Notes: a model not told the origin generated them from the letters alone. 64,000 nucleotides of DNA from Hermetia illucens (GCF_905115235.1 NC_051852.1:36095199-36159198), one strand, 5' to 3'. Counted from the stretch's first letter, positions 34,141 through 45,827 are shown. Translations and numbers: made by a program.

Positions 34141-34725
34141 CTGAACTAGTAGGGGAAAGTTAGAAAAAAGACCCCATATAATGAAGACTGCTTGAGAAAA
34201 TTAGACGGGTGAAGGGATGGAAGGTGGCTGCACAAGGGGAGGATAAAAGTTACTGAGAGGTAGAGAAAACAAGGTCTGGGCGATGTTCATTGTATGGATG
34301 ATGGTAATGCAGTAGTCTTCCGTTACGGCCTTGGGAGTGTAGGTTTAGGTTTAGGTTCTAAATGGGAGGTCGGATGAGCTAATGTGGAATGAAATGGATT
34401 CTCGTATAAGGCTATTGTCATGGTTCAGGGATTGTGAAAGGAACTTTATGAGGGATTTGGTGAGGAATACGCCTAAACGAATCATGCTGGCTTCGTTGTA
34501 GGCGGCTTGGTTGGAGCGAGGATGGTATGAGGCTAAGAATATTCAGAGGAATTTCCTTCCGTTAGCTCGTAGGCGCTACAAATTACATCAACGGGCAGAT
34601 GAGTTGTATACAACAATAGAGTTTCAGGTTAGGACGAACTGAGAAGTTGGATTTTAGAATGGGCCATAGAGATTTGAGTCCAATTAATGTATTGTTGAGA
34701 ATGGAATTAACAGGGGGAAAATTTA
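34141..34725. other. Intergenic, nothing recognised
   Basis: G-rich on the plus strand, possibly further decayed LINE sequence. No frame is supported. Confidence 0.4.
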
Positions 34726-34726
34726 C

Positions 34727-35225
34727 TACTTTTAGGATGAACTTAAGGGGTGCTTTTCAGTCAATTTCCAAAAGTTGGCAATATACTATTAGTAAGTTTA
34801 TTTGAGCAGATATTGGAATGGGACATCTCTCGAGGCTTAGATTTCACATAAGTTTTTTACACAAAACCTAAAAAAGGACTGAGGAGAAGTAGATTGTTCA
34901 TAAATGCGACTTCAATATTTCACGCGCCAGAATGGCTAATGATGACGTCAGCATCTTGTTTATATGGCTTTGGAAGCAGTAAATTCCCGCGAAGTTGCCA
35001 AGTTTGACCCGCTTTAACTTTGGCGTTAATGGCCAGATTTCTTTAAAATTTTACATGTGTATGCGAAATGTGGTCCTCTATGAATTTGGTAGTTCTTGGA
35101 TGAATTTAAGGGGGCTTTTTCAGTAAATTTCTAAAAATTGGTAATATTTTTTATTTTATTTATTTGAGCAGATATCGGAACGGGACATATTTTGAGACCT
35201 AGATTTTATCTAAGCGATTTTTTTC
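34727..35225. repeat. Short dispersed repeat, two tandem copies
   Basis: About 34727-34870 and 35083-35225 align: GGATGAACTTAAGGGG versus GGATGAATTTAAGGGG, then TTTATTTGAGCAGATAT and GAACGGGACAT-like sequence. The period is about 356 bp. A third diverged copy lies at about 32860-33030. No coding potential; the family is not recognised. Confidence 0.6.
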
Positions 35226-35289
35226 GAATTTTTGGGTTTGGTCGTTTCCAAAAATGAGTCCTATCTCACTTTAAGTGCGTGCATTTTGA

Positions 35290-36970
35290 CTCTTTACTCA
35301 CGTACTTTGCAATTCACGCCAAAACTAATGCCAGTTTCGGAAAGTACAAATTGAGACTCTTCAGCAACGTGATACCTCTATAATTGCTGCACTGTGTGAT
35401 ATCTCCCTTTTTATCTATGAGAGAAATAATGCCTTTTTGCCAGTCGCCTGGCATTGATTCGTTGTTCCATACCTTGAGCACAAGTTGATGAACCATATTT
35501 AACCAATTCGACTGTAATTCCATCGGCTCCTGGCGACTCATGATTTTTGAGCCGATAAATTCCACCGATTGTTTCTCCTACACTTGGTGGTGGCAGTATT
35601 TTTCCGTCGTCTTCAGTGGGCAGGACCTCCAGCTCGCCGATATTCTGGTTGTTCAGTAGTTCATTAAAGTACTCAACCCATTGCTCCAATATGCCCATTC
35701 TGTCGGAAATGAGATTTCCTTCTTTGTCTCGGCGGGATGAGCATCGAAGTATGTAAGGCTTCATCCTGCTGACTTGTTGGTAAAACTTGCGCGACTGGTG
35801 CGGTTTCCCCCTGTACTTCTCGAGTTCACAGACCTATTGGTTCTCCCAGCCTTCATTTTTCCGTCCGTCGCTTCTCCGCTCGACGGAGTTCATGATAAGT
35901 CTGCGCGCGGGTCCGCGCCCTTTGAGAATGCAACATTACTCGGTATGCAGCCTTCTTCCGTTCCGTTATTAGCTTACATTTATCGTCAAACGAGCAGTTC
36001 CAATTTTTTTTGCGGCTGGGGCCAAGTATGTTTGTGGCCGTATTTCTGATAACGTTTTTCAGGTGATCGTGAAGATCATTGGTTGATGCTTCATCTCCAG
36101 GATCTCTGTTGACTGCGTTTATTGCGGCATCGATTTCCCTCTTATCGGAGCCCCATGCCAGTGATCCGAGTCTATGTTGGCCCCCCTATATATTCTGGCA
36201 TTCATCAAGGCTGAGAGGTGGCGGTGTTCGATCAACACGTGGTCAATTTGGTTGAAAGTGGTTCCATCTGGAGAGGCCCACGTATGTTTGTGGACCGCTT
36301 TCCGCGCAGACCAGGTACTTCCAACAACCATTTCATGTGACACTGCTAATTGAATTGCGATTATCCGTTATCATTTGATGTAAGCTACGGGAGCCAACGT
36401 ATCACCTGAATACGGGCTCCGTCCCTGCTTGACTGTTAAAATCCTCAAGTATGATTTTCATATCATATCCGGGACGGACTTCGAGGGTTCTTCTCCGAAT
36501 CTGCAGTCTTCTCTGTAGCCGCGTGAACGTTAATGAGGCTTATAGTTCTAAATTTGCCTCGCAAGCGCAGAGTGACTAAGAAACCTATTACGAGCACATG
36601 GTTAACTGGATGACCGCTATAATATATAGTGTAGCAACTCTTCTCCAGGAAACTGGTCCTTGTCCAACGCATCTCCTGTAACGATGTTATATCAGCATTA
36701 TATTGGGACAGGGTATCGGCTAGCTGCTTGGCATCTCCATCTCTGTACACGAAGCGACGTTCCATGGGAGAATGCGCAAATCGTTATTCCTTTGTCGTTG
36801 CCGAGTTCGTCGTTGTATTATCCGTCCAATCCGAGGCTCCTGTTGTGGCTTCGTAACTTCGGTTTTCCGTGTAGGGTTGTCAACCTCAACCTGGAGGACC
36901 AGTTGATTCAATTTGTACCGTTTTCAGCCGTGGGAGACTCGCCTTCATCCTTTTCCAACTGCAGCTTTTC
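35290..36970 (-). mobile_element. RTE-clade LINE remnant E (endonuclease and RT start)
   Basis: Minus strand. NDLRILPWNVAS (endonuclease start) and ADITSLQEMRW lie at about 36880-36660. NQIDHVLIEHRHLSALMNA lies at about 36250. The linker with CSSRRDKEGNLISD is at about 35740. The RT start VHQLVLKVW and GDITQCSNYRGITLL is at about 35490-35360. It stops there, so most of the RT and the 3' end are gone. Breaks separate the parts. 36970-37290 is probably its 5' region, unproven. Confidence 0.85.
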
Positions 36971-37329
36971 GTGAAGAAAGAGAGCTCCCAGTAGTCATGA
37001 CGGGGAGTTGGAGACAGGGTTAGGCATTAGAGCTGTTGGTGTTGGTTCAGCAGGCGTTTCCCAGGTTTTATGCTCCATCGTGGATACCAATCCACGTTTC
37101 GCCCTAAGACCCATACTACCCTTTGACCGCATGTCGCGTAGGCATAATCGCGCGCTCCTGTTCAGATACGGAATGATTTGGAGACCACAATCGAAATCCC
37201 GTCGAGATTGGCACAGCGGTACTGATTTACACCGAGTGCATGAACTGCCTATTTAATACCTCTGGCGGAACTTCGAAACGGAACGTCGGCGGAACGTCGA
37301 ACATTGTGCAGTTATTAAATTCTTTCTAA

Positions 37330-39740
37330 AAAAAATTTTAGGTCCATTTTTTACCGAAATGATAAATGTGTTAGATGAATCTGATCTTTCGAAAGCAATG
37401 GTTTACAACAAGATTGAGAATTTGAAAGCTGTTCCACAAGCATTAAAGACGATACGCTTGTAGGCCGCGTAAAAAGTGCTTCAAAAAATATAAAACAATA
37501 CAGGTTTCGGAAAATCGTTGAGTGAGACAGGAAGTGGTTCATCAACTTGTGCTCAAGGTGTGGGACAACGGATCAATGCCTGACGACTGGCTAAGAGGCA
37601 TTATCTGTCTCATACATAAAAGGGGAGATATCACACAGTACAGCAATTATAGAGGTATCACGTTGCTGAGTACCATCTATATGACATTCTCCGCTATCTT
37701 GCTAGGCCGGATAGCCCCATACGCCCAGGCAAATCAGCAACAAATCAGATTTTCTCTGTGCGGCAGGCGAGCGATGGAAACTGGAAACTGTTGGAATGTG
37801 GCCATCAGTTGCACCACCTCTTCATCGACTTTAAAGCCGCCTATGATAGCATAGCCAGGGTAAAACTGTACACGGCCATGAGAGAATTCGATATGCCGAC
37901 GAAATTGATAAGATTGACTAGGCTGACCCTGACCAATGTGCAAGGCCAGATAAAAGCAGCAGGATCACTCTCAAGACCATTCGACATCAACAACGGTCTA
38001 CGACAAAGGGCTACCCTATCATTCGTCCTCTTTAACCTGGCCCTCGAGAAAGTGATCCGTGATGCTGAGGTAAATGCAAGAGGTAAGATCCTCTTTAAGT
38101 CCACTCAACTACTGGCCTATGCTGACGATATCGACATCATGGGAAGAACGACCTGAGACATACAAACTGGCTTCATCCAGATCGAGCAGGCGGCACGAGA
38201 TCTTGGGCTGCACATCAATGAAGACAAGACAAAATATATGGTGGCAACGTCAGCACCGAAAACCAACCAACCAACAACATCAAACCGCACTGGTCAAACG
38301 GGAAGAATAAAGATAGCAGACTACAACTTTGAGACCGTTGATAATTTCTCTTATCTAGAGTCAAAAATTATAACCGATAACAGCTACGATGATGAAATCC
38401 GCGTACGGTTGTTGGCTCCCAACAGGGCCTCTTTCAGCTTACAAAAACTGTTCCGCTCGAAACGTCTCACCATAGGGTCAAAGCTCTTATTGTACAAGAC
38501 AATGATCTTACCAGTCCTCATATATTCCTCGGAAACTTGGGTTCTCAGCAAGAAAAATTGCAAACTGTTGGCCGCGTTCGAGAGAAGAGTCCTCCGAAGA
38601 ACTTTTGGCCCCCTACATGAGGATGGACGATTCCGTAGACTACATAACGACGAAATCTATGAGCGATACCATGACCGTCAGGTTGTGGATAAAATCCGGC
38701 TCAATAGATTATGGTGGGCGGGTCATTTAATCCGTATGGATGAGGACAGTCCAGCCCGGAAAGTCTATAAGGGCAATATCTACGGTAGAAAAAGAAGACG
38801 GGGCAGGCAGGGCTTGAGATGGAGCGATGGCGATGGCGAATTGGTGGACCTCGGCGCAATACCGGTATATCTGGAGTTCCTTATTAAGACAGACCTAAAC
38901 CGGATACCGGTTATTGCACCGTTGATGACGATGATGAGACAGGAAGAATTAGTGGAGGCCATAGACATCCCAGCGAACAGTGCAAGCAATATCTTAAGTG
39001 AAATTTTGAGTTTCTGAAAATTGTGCGAATTTCTTAACAATGGAGCAAAAACGCTTCCGAATGTGACTTTCTCAACAACATTTGGAGCGTATAAGGGAAA
39101 ATAAAAAAGATTTTGTGCGTCCATTCATCACTATGGATGAGACTTGAATGCGTCATCATGATCCTGAATTGAAAGCTGAATTGAAAGCTGAGGACTGCTG
39201 CTCTTTTGAATCTTCGGCATCGAAACGGGCTCATGCGCAGAAAAAGGTGTAGGGTTAGTGCTTTGGGTTGGTAAGGGAACTTTTTTAGTGGATTACCTCC
39301 AAACTGGTTAAACAATAAACCAAGACTATTACTGCAACCTTTTGGACTAGCTGCATATCAAAACTGTGCAAAAGACTGGTTTGCAGAAGAGAAATGTGAT
39401 GTTGCAACAACACAAAGCATGTGCAGCTCATAAAACCATAGCTAAAATCATGGAATTAACAATTGTTGCAACATCCACCCTATTCGCCAGATTCACCTTC
39501 CTCTTGCTTCTGCCTGTTCTCACACCTAAAGAAACTTATTATTTCATCAAATGAAGAGGTAATAGCTGCCGCAAACGAGGTATTTTGCAATTTTCCAGAA
39601 AACCACAACAGGGATGGGGTCCCTGAATTAGAGAAAAATAAAGTAATTTTTACAATTATAAATCTGCTTTTTCATTTCCATTCCGCGAACTTTCTAATAT
39701 ATTTAGTTAAACTAATAGATCATATCTAATTTAGTTTGAC
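37330..39740 (+). mobile_element. mariner remnant 2, split by an RTE (left arm)
   Basis: The 5' part at 37330-37522 (AMVYNKIENLKAVP) and 3' part at 38947-39740 encode mariner transposase pieces: FITMDET at the first catalytic Asp, LQHPPYSPDSPSSCFCLFSHLKKLI in the DDE end, and SSNEEVIAAANEVF. The last catalytic Asp position reads Ser in SPSSCF, and there are stops and shifts, so it is dead. It is a different lineage from the mariner at 13725. The RTE at 37535-38934 is inserted in it. Confidence 0.85.
37523..38946 (+). mobile_element. RTE-clade LINE remnant F with target duplication (left arm)
   Basis: 5'-truncated RTE at 37535-38934, flanked by TGAGACAGGAAG at 37523-37534 and 38935-38946. It carries the RT from VHQLVLKVW through NYRGITLL, HLFIDFKAAYDS, LAYADDIDIMG and LGLHINEDKTKY. 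The C-terminal part has ETWVLSKKN and WAGHLIRMDEDSPARKVY, and the 3' tail CACCGTTGATGACGATGATG. A few stops and shifts break it, but the 259-codon frame at 38238-39017 is open, so it is fairly young. It lies within mariner remnant 2. Confidence 0.92.
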
Positions 39741-39936
39741 TGTTAATGTAGTCAGCAAGTGAGTTGTAAGTTTAATGTTATGATCAAATGAAAAATGTTG
39801 GTTCTGGAAAAAATGTTAACATACTAAGCGAAAGTCATGGATAAAAGTCATTGGAAGATCAGATTGCAACATTGCATTAATTTATCTAGAAATAGAGTAA
39901 AGAAGCGGATGGAACCGATGAAGCATGTTGGCGATA

Positions 39937-41266
39937 TACAGGGTATGGCAGCATAACTTCCTTTTTTCAAAACTCAATCAAAACTATTGTATGCATCGGA
40001 AAATATTTATTTATTTTTTATAATGTAGGTACATGTCTAAAGTTTTTATTTACATTGTTTTGAAGATCAAATCTGTTAGGTGACGTCCCCCATTCTCCAT
40101 ACATTGCGTAAACCGATTTCTGGCGTTTGTCATGACTCTTGTTAGCATAGCAGGTGTTATGTTGGCAATTTCTTCTTGGATGTTGGTCTTCAAATCTTGT
40201 AGGGCTCTTGGACGGTTCATATAAACACGGGATTTCAAAAAAACCCCATAGAAAAAAATCACAAGGGGACAGATCGGGAGAGCGTGCCGGCCATTCCAAA
40301 TCGCCTCTATTTGAGATAGGGCGCTCTGGAAAATGTTCCCTCAAAACAGTCATCGATGCTCTTGAAGTGTGTGCTGTTGCACCGTCTTGTTGGAACTAAG
40401 TGTCCCCCAAAATCCAAATTTTCTAGCCGTGGGAAAAAAAAAATCTGTAGCATGTTTACATACCGGTCCGAATTCACTGTCACTGTAACCTCATTTTCCT
40501 CAAAAAAACCAGGGACCAATAATTCCAGCTGAGGAAATTGCACACCACACTGTGACTTTGGGTGAATGCAAAGGCTTTTGATGCAATTCTCGAGGGTTGG
40601 TGTCAGCCCAGTAGCGCATGTTTTGTTTGTTAACCGACCCACACAAATGAAAATGGGCTTCATCGCTAAAAAAAAAACAATAGCACTCTCGGGAACGACA
40701 TCAAGAAGAAGCTCACACGCGTCCATCCGAGAATTGAAATCACGTTCTGAAAGTTCCTGCACTATCGCCATCTTATAGGGATGAAAATCAAGATCATCAC
40801 GAAGAATTCTTCTCACAGAACGATCGGATAGTCCAAGGGCAGATGCGTGTTTGCGCGCAGAACGCCGTGGCGATCGCAACATTGACGCTCTCACTGCTTC
40901 AATGTTCTCAGGTGATCTAACGGGCCGAGGGACTCCAGTTGTTCCTTTGGTCGCACTTGTAGTTGGTCTGAATGTAGTGACCCATGTAACAATTGATTTG
41001 CGGTCTGGGACGGGAACCAACGGGGCTAAATTAAAGCGATTCCGAAATGCACGCTGTGTTGCAATAACCGATCATCCGCTTGAAAAGTAAACCTCAACGG
41101 CAAAGGCACGCTCCTCACTATTCCAACGCGTGATGGCGACTGAACCGTGTCGAGACAAAACTTTACAGTATCCCCTCTTGAACGAGCCCACTAGCGCTCC
41201 GCTATGACATCAACTAACTGAGTGGCGCGCATTTTAAAAAAGGAAGTTATGCTGCCGCGCCCTGTA
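39937..41266 (-). mobile_element. DUF4817-type Tc1/mariner-superfamily transposon (left arm only)
   Basis: The element spans 39939-41264 (1326 bp) between TA dinucleotides. The inverted ends CAGGGTATGGCAGCATAAC and CAGGGCGCGGCAGCATAAC continue as TTCCTTTTTT (29 bp, 3 mismatches). The minus-strand transposase starts near 41130 (WNSEERAFAVEVYF). It has helix-turn-helix SARKHASALGLSDRSVRRIL and KMAIVQELSERDF. The DDE part includes WFFEENEVTVTVNS-like residues and WPARSPDLSPCDFFLWG at about 40300-40240. It is split over two or three frames with a stop near 41080. It is missing from the right arm, where the matching site holds about 20 bp of other sequence. Confidence 0.88.
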
Positions 41267-42458
41267 TTTCCAATTTTACTAAAAGGTACTTCGGAAGAAC
41301 CGACGATTATTCAATCCCATTATTAGACGAACGTACCAGCAGAATAAAATATCTCAATTGACAGCTTTCCTTAGATCCTACCAAATAGTGCAAATAAGCT
41401 CCAAACCTTATTCTCTCCTTTTGGTAGATAGTTTCTGGCGCAGTTGCTTTTACATCACGTATCCATTTGCATGTGTCGTGAAATACATTCCTACGAAACC
41501 ATTCCCAGCGAGTGGAAGGAATAATATATATTTGTCAGAATTAAGGCCTGAAAACTATTTGGAGCTCCCTATATCCATGAAGCATTAAATAAGATTTAAT
41601 ATTAAATAAAAAGATCTCCCTTTAATATCGCTTGCAACCTATCTTTATTATTCTTCCGCAGGTAATTTTCGTTCATTTCGTTTGTGAATTTGCTTACCAA
41701 TTTCATCCTTCAATAAGTACAAAACTAGAGAACAAGGATCGACACTATTATAATCCTTTAAATTCGGTAATTTGTAATAAAACACAGAAATACAGCAGGA
41801 TCAGCGCAACCTCGATATATCTAACTTTGCTTCCGGAAAGGCGTTTTGCGTACATATGCAGGTCGCACGAAAATTTCTGAATAGAAAATGGTGAATCGAA
41901 GCTCTTTTGTGGGGGGATGGGTTTTTGGGCTGGTTTGGATATAACACTTTATATTTTGTCAAAAATTATAGATAATTTGGTATTTTGAAATGAAATAAAG
42001 TGGAGGAAACTAGCGAAGAAACTGAACGGAGTGAGAGTCAGTTCGTAGTGATCTGCCGACGATGTATTGAGAACATGCAATATTTCATTGCGCTTCGCGC
42101 GAACACGTGGTCGTTTCATATTTGTAACTATCATGCTAAGTGTAGCTAAGGTGCAGTAGAATACTCCAGATTTACTCATTTCAGGGAGAGATCTTTAATT
42201 AATCAAATAAACTTTAAAAAACATGACCCTTCAAGTTGCGAACGCCAGATAACCGACATAATGCATACAATATCTCAAAGCCATTAATGAAAGATTAATT
42301 GAAAATGGTCAAACTAGAAAACGCAATTTATCTAGACTTTAATTTTATTTACTCTAGTGCCATTAGTAATGCAGCCAATGGATAATTTGCGGAATGTTGG
42401 AAGCAAGTCTAAATATTTTTCAATATGAACTTGAAATAGAAAATTCGCAAATTCGGTG
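41267..42458. other. Left-arm spacer upstream of H1 copy 5
   Basis: Non-coding. From 41757 it is practically identical to 46530-45828 in reverse. A small 76-codon frame (41949-42179, minus) is repeated unchanged in the other arm simply because the DNA is identical; I recognise nothing in it. Confidence 0.6.
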
Positions 42459-42539
42459 CCGCTCTTCCAGATTCTCATGAAATGAGGCAACTTCTACACA
42501 GTGGGCACGCAGTTATTGTCAAACTGTGAGTTTGTGTTT
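42459..42539 (+). promoter_or_regulatory. H1 copy 5 promoter block
   Basis: GCCGCTCTTCCAGATTCTCATGA at 42458-42480, the inverted repeat CAAACT-N3-AGTTTG at 42520-42534, and reversed H1 box TTTGTGTTT at 42531-42539. The CCAG in place of CGCG brings it close to the motif upstream of the HTH gene at 52622. Confidence 0.65.
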
Positions 42540-42578
42540 TCATTTCGAGGTTTAATCGTACGTTCGGTAGTTTTCGCT

Positions 42579-43202
42579 ATGGCAGAAGAATCAGCACCAG
42601 TCGCCGCTCCAGCAGCAGCAGCTAGCCCGAAGAAGGGAAAGAAAGCGGCAGGTGGACCAAAGAAGCCGAAGTCCAAGCCAACGCATCCCCCAACTTCTTC
42701 AATGGTGAACGCTGCAATTAAATCGTTGAAAGAACGTGGAGGCTCGTCGCTCCCGGCCATCAAAAAGTACTTGGCATCCAACTACAAAGTCGATGTCGAC
42801 AAGTTGGCACCTTTCATTAAGAAGTACCTGAAGGGCGCTGTTGCCTCCGGGAAATTAGTGCAAACCAAGGGCACAGGTGCCTCTGGTTCATTCAAACTTC
42901 CAGCTAAGGAAAAGAAAGAAAAGTCGGCGAAACCAAAGAAGGCAGCGGCAAAGAAACCTAAAGCTGCTGCGAAACCAAAGAAGGCGGGGGAGAAGAAAGC
43001 AGCGAAGCCCAAGAAGCCTGCAGCAGCTAAAAAGGCAGCATCGGGCGCCGCGAAAGCAGCAAAGAAGTCCGGAAGTGTAAAAGCCAAGGCGCCAAAGGAG
43101 AAGAAACCGAAAGCTCCTAAAGTAGCGAAGAAGGCACCAAAACCAAAGGCGGCCGGAGCAGCAAAAAAAGCCGCTCCTAAGAAGGCAGCAGCCAAGAAGT
43201 AA
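42579..43202 (+). CDS. H1: Histone H1, copy 5 (207 aa, palindrome left arm)
   Basis: Intronless linker histone starting [15 protein letters not shown]. The frame is open further upstream (to 42501), but alignment with all other copies puts the start at 42579. The globular domain (about 36-109) has [17 protein letters not shown] and [11 protein letters not shown], and TGASGSFKL in place of SGASGSFKL. The C-terminal tail is Lys/Ala-rich with [16 protein letters not shown]. It differs from copies 1 to 4 in several globular positions (S66, D73, G84, T98), so it forms a separate subgroup. Its product is identical to that of copy 6. Confidence 0.97.
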   Translation: MAEESAPVAAPAAAASPKKGKKAAGGPKKPKSKPTHPPTSSMVNAAIKSLKERGGSSLPAIKKYLASNYKVDVDKLAPFIKKYLKGAVASGKLVQTKGTGASGSFKLPAKEKKEKSAKPKKAAAKKPKAAAKPKKAGEKKAAKPKKPAAAKKAASGAAKAAKKSGSVKAKAPKEKKPKAPKVAKKAPKPKAAGAAKKAAPKKAAAKK

Positions 43203-43255
43203 ATTGGAAGTGGCGCAGGCCTATGCATCCATGGCATTTCCCTACAAAACCCAAC

Positions 43256-43300
43256 AGTCCTTTTCAGGACTACCAACTATTGTACAGAGAGTAAAATTCC
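43256..43300 (+). terminator. Histone stem-loop and downstream element, copy 5
   Basis: Perfect AGTCCTTTTCAGGACT at 43256-43271. CAGAGAGTAAAATTCC begins at 43285, 13 nt later. The other tandem copies have AAAGAG in place of CAGAGAG. Confidence 0.9.
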
Positions 43301-43540
43301 ATATAGGTTTAGGATCCTAGTTTGCTGAGTGGTCCCGTCTTCTGCTTCCTTTTTTTTGAGCAGCACCGTGCCCTGAAGGGAGTGCAATTGAATTTGAGGA
43401 AGAATTAGGAGAGTGTGTCTTAGAGCTTCCAAATGTGGCTTGTTCCTTTTGGAACAAGAGAGACGACCCAATGGTTTCGTCGATATTTTATTGCATGAGT
43501 GGTCCATTGCGTCACTAATAAACACGAGAAAACTTAAGCT

Positions 43541-44704
43541 ACGCTCGATGCAGGCGGTCGGTTCGGTTCGACTCATCGAATTTTTTTCGTCCCCATTTCA
43601 GCCACTCATTGCGTAGCTGTACTAACATCTTTGTAGAAGTTGGCTAAATGAGTTTTCCTTACAGAAATATAGTATCCTAAATAACACGGGGAGATCCACA
43701 CAGGTCTCTCAACAAACCTCTGTTACGTGTTGCTAGCATAAAAGTTGGTCAAAGTTAGGAAGACTCTCCATCACGAAACATCCAAACATACGGAGGAACT
43801 AACAAAACGTCGGTAAATTAGTCTTGCTGAAAATGGGGACAATAAAGCGCAATTCCACGAGTTCCGCCTCATACAACAGGAAAATTGATGTGCTAATCTG
43901 AACGGGTTTTGGTGGCAGCTGAAGTTCCTGCAAATTTTGTGCGGTGCGTGGTATCTGGGAAATGAGTGAGGATTGGATGTCATATTTCTGTAAGGAAAAC
44001 TTTTATTTAGCCAATCTCTAGAAGATGGATGTTCGTGAAGCTATTTAATAATTAGGCTACAGAAGTGGGGACGACAGTAATTTGATCGAACTGAGTCGAT
44101 CGCCCCGCAGCGCCTGCCTGAGGCATCGGCACCGCATCAAATGTAACTTAATCGATCAGTCATGATTTTCAGTAATCGCAATATCTGAACGGGCCACTAA
44201 TAGAACAAAATATAGACGAAACCGCTGGGTCGCCTCAACGCGCTATCAATGAACCCGAGCGCGTCACTAGGTACCATAAGGAACAGCCGCATTTGGAAGT
44301 GGCTCTAGCGAGGGGCACTGCACAGACATTTGCATTCTGCTGTACTCGAAAAAGCAAGCAGAGGCCAGAAGCCCTCAGCAAACTAAGGACGCTAGCTAAA
44401 CGTATATGAAGCCCCACTCTTTGTATAATTATATTTATTAAGCTTTTCAATCGGTCGAATGTGAAAGAGGTTCCACCTCATTTATGCAAATCACGAAATC
44501 CAGTTTCCATCTTCATTCTTAAGAGGCTCTAGGGATACAAAATGCTCCCATTATTAAGTTGCATTTTCAATACACTTTCTTCTGGGCACCGCATAGGCAT
44601 TGGGACCATGCTGTACTCAGAAAACCAGAACCACCTAACTTAATTAGCTGAAGTGGGGATGAAACAAATTTGATCAATCGAATAGAGTCGCGTGCATTGA
44701 CCAA
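43541..44704. repeat. Palindrome centre with decayed copies of the H1 3' flank
   Basis: Two stretches in the same direction, about 44056-44430 and about 44650-44995, share GAAGTGGGGA, CATTTGGAAG, CTCAGCAAACTA and CGAGCGCG-CACTAGGT. The second runs into the right arm. The first lacks the stem-loop and gene. No coding sequence is seen. Confidence 0.6.
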
Positions 44705-44986
44705 AGCTTAGGCCTTCTCGTGTTTATCAGTAACGCAATGGACCACTCATTCAATAAAGTATCGATGAAACCATTGGATCGTCTCATGGCGAAACCAATA
44801 AACCGAGCGCGACACTAGGTTCCAAAAGAAACAAGCCTCATTTGGAAGCTCTAGAGCACAGCAGAAAGTTATTCTCATTAATTCTTCTTCAAATTCAATT
44901 GCACTCCCTTCAGGGCACGGTGCTGCTCAAAAAAAAGGAAGCAGAAGACGGGACCACTCAGCAAACTAGGTTCCTAAACCTATATG

Positions 44987-45030
44987 GAATTTTACTCTCT
45001 GTACAATAGTTGGTAGTCCTGAAAAGGACT
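44987..45030 (-). terminator. Histone stem-loop and downstream element, copy 6
   Basis: On the minus strand AGTCCTTTTCAGGACT at 45030-45015, then CAGAGAGTAAAATTCC. Same as copy 5. Confidence 0.9.
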
Positions 45031-45083
45031 GTTGGGTTTTGTAGGGAAATGCTATGGATGCATAGGCCTGCGCCACTTCCAAT

Positions 45084-45707
45084 TTACTTCTTGGCTGCTG
45101 CCTTCTTAGGAGCGGCTTTTTTTGCTGCTCCGGCCGCCTTTGGTTTTGGTGCCTTCTTCGCTACTTTAGGAGCTTTCGGTTTCTTCTCCTTTGGCGCCTT
45201 GGCTTTTACACTTCCGGACTTCTTTGCTGCTTTCGCGGCGCCCGATGCTGCCTTTTTAGCTGCTGCAGGCTTCTTGGGCTTCGCTGCTTTCTTCTCCCCC
45301 GCCTTCTTTGGTTTCGCAGCAGCTTTAGGTTTCTTTGCCGCTGCCTTCTTTGGTTTCGCCGACTTTTCTTTCTTTTCCTTAGCTGGAAGTTTGAATGAAC
45401 CAGAGGCACCTGTGCCCTTGGTTTGCACTAATTTCCCGGAGGCAACAGCGCCCTTCAGGTACTTCTTAATGAAAGGTGCCAACTTGTCGACATCGACTTT
45501 GTAGTTGGATGCCAAGTACTTTTTGATGGCCGGGAGCGACGAGCCTCCACGTTCTTTCAACGATTTAATTGCAGCGTTCACCATTGAAGAAGTTGGGGGA
45601 TGCGTTGGCTTGGACTTCGGCTTCTTTGGTCCACCTGCCGCTTTCTTTCCCTTCTTCGGGCTAGCTGCTGCTGCTGGAGCGGCGACTGGTGCTGATTCTT
45701 CTGCCAT
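45084..45707 (-). CDS. H1: Histone H1, copy 6 (207 aa, palindrome right arm)
   Basis: Linker histone with exactly the same translation as copy 5, on the opposite strand, so the two genes converge on the palindrome centre with about 1.9 kb between their stop codons. Start at 45707 ([11 protein letters not shown]), by the same argument as for copy 5. The identity extends through promoter, 5' flank and 3' end, which selection on protein alone would not maintain; gene conversion between the arms is the likely cause. Confidence 0.97.
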   Translation of the reverse strand: MAEESAPVAAPAAAASPKKGKKAAGGPKKPKSKPTHPPTSSMVNAAIKSLKERGGSSLPAIKKYLASNYKVDVDKLAPFIKKYLKGAVASGKLVQTKGTGASGSFKLPAKEKKEKSAKPKKAAAKKPKAAAKPKKAGEKKAAKPKKPAAAKKAASGAAKAAKKSGSVKAKAPKEKKPKAPKVAKKAPKPKAAGAAKKAAPKKAAAKK

Positions 45708-45746
45708 AGCGAAAACTACCGAACGTACGATTAAACCTCGAAATGA

Positions 45747-45827
45747 AAACACAAACTCACAGTTTGACAATAACTGCGTGCCCACTGTGTAGAAGTTGCC
45801 TCATTTCATGAGAATCTGGAAGAGCGG
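45747..45827 (-). promoter_or_regulatory. H1 copy 6 promoter block
   Basis: Mirror image of the copy 5 promoter: the TTCTCATGA motif at 45827-45806 and the reversed H1 box at 45755-45747 (reading AAACACAAA on the plus strand). Confidence 0.65.

Larger units (their letters stand above)
37295..43540 (+). repeat. Palindrome, left arm
   Basis: The reverse complement of this arm is found at 44705-49581. It contains, outside to inside, a mariner fragment interrupted by an RTE, a DUF4817-type transposon present only in this arm, unique spacer, and H1 copy 5 with its flanks. 41757-43395 matches the other arm almost without change. Outer parts differ by a few percent (5 of 141 residues in an RTE frame, 7 of 88 in a mariner frame) and by indels, for example about 80 bp near 41380-41460. 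Confidence 0.93.
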
